22,770 nucleotides of DNA. Origin: an uncultured Bacteroidales bacterium. Its GTDB lineage: Bacteria > Bacteroidota > Bacteroidia > Bacteroidales > F082. The notes beneath the pieces were generated by a model. It made no database searches, was not told the DNA's origin, and was given only the letters and a program-made list of their open reading frames with translations. The position numbers and the translations under genes are program-made. Shown here one piece after another: positions 22,559 to 22,770 of the stretch (position 1 is its first letter; each line of letters opens with the position of its first letter). The stretch is taken from assembly GCA_937896895.1 (NCBI GenBank), contig CALBNV010000099.1:1-22770 (forward strand), in the 5' to 3' direction.

Positions 22559-22582
22559 ACCTGAAAACCTGAATACCTGAAA
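22559..22582 (+). repeat. Three tandem ACCTGAA(A/T) units
   Basis: ACCTGAAA, ACCTGAAT and ACCTGAAA follow each other directly, then a degenerate ACTGAATA. They lie in the presumed 5' leader of the last gene. Confidence 0.55.
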
Positions 22583-22626
22583 ACAACTGAATATAATAAC
22601 AAGCTAAAAGAAAGGAGAGAAATGGG

Positions 22627-22770
22627 ATGAAGATCAAGATGAAATCCAAAAAGATGAGAGGCGTGATGTCAGTCGCGGCGCTGCTGCTCGCGCTGACACT
22701 CCCGCCGGCGGCCCGCGGGCAGTCGGACGGCTTCTTCAACAACGCTGACGGCGTGCGCAACGGCAACAAC
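22627..22770 (+). CDS. Exported protein, 5' end only
   Basis: Forty-eight codons are present before the window ends. A basic N-terminus (MKIKMKSKKMRG) leads into a hydrophobic stretch (VMSVAALLLALTLPPAA) and a probable cleavage site before QSDGFF, so this is a signal peptide. The mature part begins SDGFFNNADGVRNGNN, seen at the start of some Bacteroidetes surface proteins but too short to classify. An AGGAG (22613-22617) lies 9 nt upstream of this ATG, unusual in this window. An earlier ATG at 22622 meets a stop after two codons. Confidence 0.65.
   Translation, partial: MKIKMKSKKMRGVMSVAALLLALTLPPAARGQSDGFFNNADGVRNGNN

Overview
The window looks like a chromosomal segment of an uncultured Bacteroidales bacterium. 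Genes start behind Bacteroidetes-type -7 boxes (TAnnTTTG, often running into TTTGCGGC), Shine-Dalgarno sequences are nearly absent, and the protein families are typical of that order: PEGA/FGE-sulfatase proteins, a GWxTD protein, and a TPR-membrane-HTH regulator. No contig-level taxonomy can be derived from the sequence alone.

Layout. (1) 1-7000, plus strand: three exported proteins. They are a five-PEGA protein with a C-terminal FGE-sulfatase (C-type-lectin-like) domain, a secreted LPP20/NTF2-like protein, and a PEGA protein ending in an outer-membrane beta-barrel. The first and third share a homologous N-terminal domain. The 0.9 kb gap 2231-3137 has no convincing intact gene; it holds repeats, a strong hairpin and a possible gene remnant. 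(2) 7161-11618, minus strand: a GT2 glycosyltransferase, a GWxTD-domain protein and a TPR/transmembrane/HTH regulator, each with its own recognisable -7 box. (3) 11721-11945: two adjacent serine tRNAs (UGA and CGA anticodons), then a terminator and a fragment of unidentified coding sequence. (4) 12400-18308, plus strand: a TIR-transmembrane protein, a periplasmic coiled-coil/TPR protein, a TPR remnant, a MscS/YbdG-like channel, a Rossmann-like plus RyR protein translationally coupled to the channel, a small RyR protein, and a decayed FGE-sulfatase gene. (5) 18783-22157: mfd, the housekeeping transcription-repair coupling factor. (6) 22158-22770: hairpin-rich leader DNA with a new promoter, a 32-codon ORF and the first 48 codons of an exported protein.

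The most interesting region is 12400-17519. A membrane TIR enzyme, an envelope TPR protein, a channel and two RyR-domain proteins lie together on one strand. TIR enzymes of the Thoeris type make cyclic-ADP-ribose-like signals, and RyR domains have been proposed as ligand sensors in prokaryotic conflict systems. A signalling or defence module that opens a channel is therefore a reasonable hypothesis, but it is inference only.

The second theme is hypervariability. Both FGE-sulfatase domains end in a segment where the two copies differ mostly at NNC codons explainable from AAC, the pattern left by diversity-generating retroelements. No reverse transcriptase or template repeat is in the window. 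Both FGE genes are followed by the same roughly 140-bp element, which ends in a palindrome of a family (arms GTAGAGACG/CGTCTCTAC, variable core) found seven times here.
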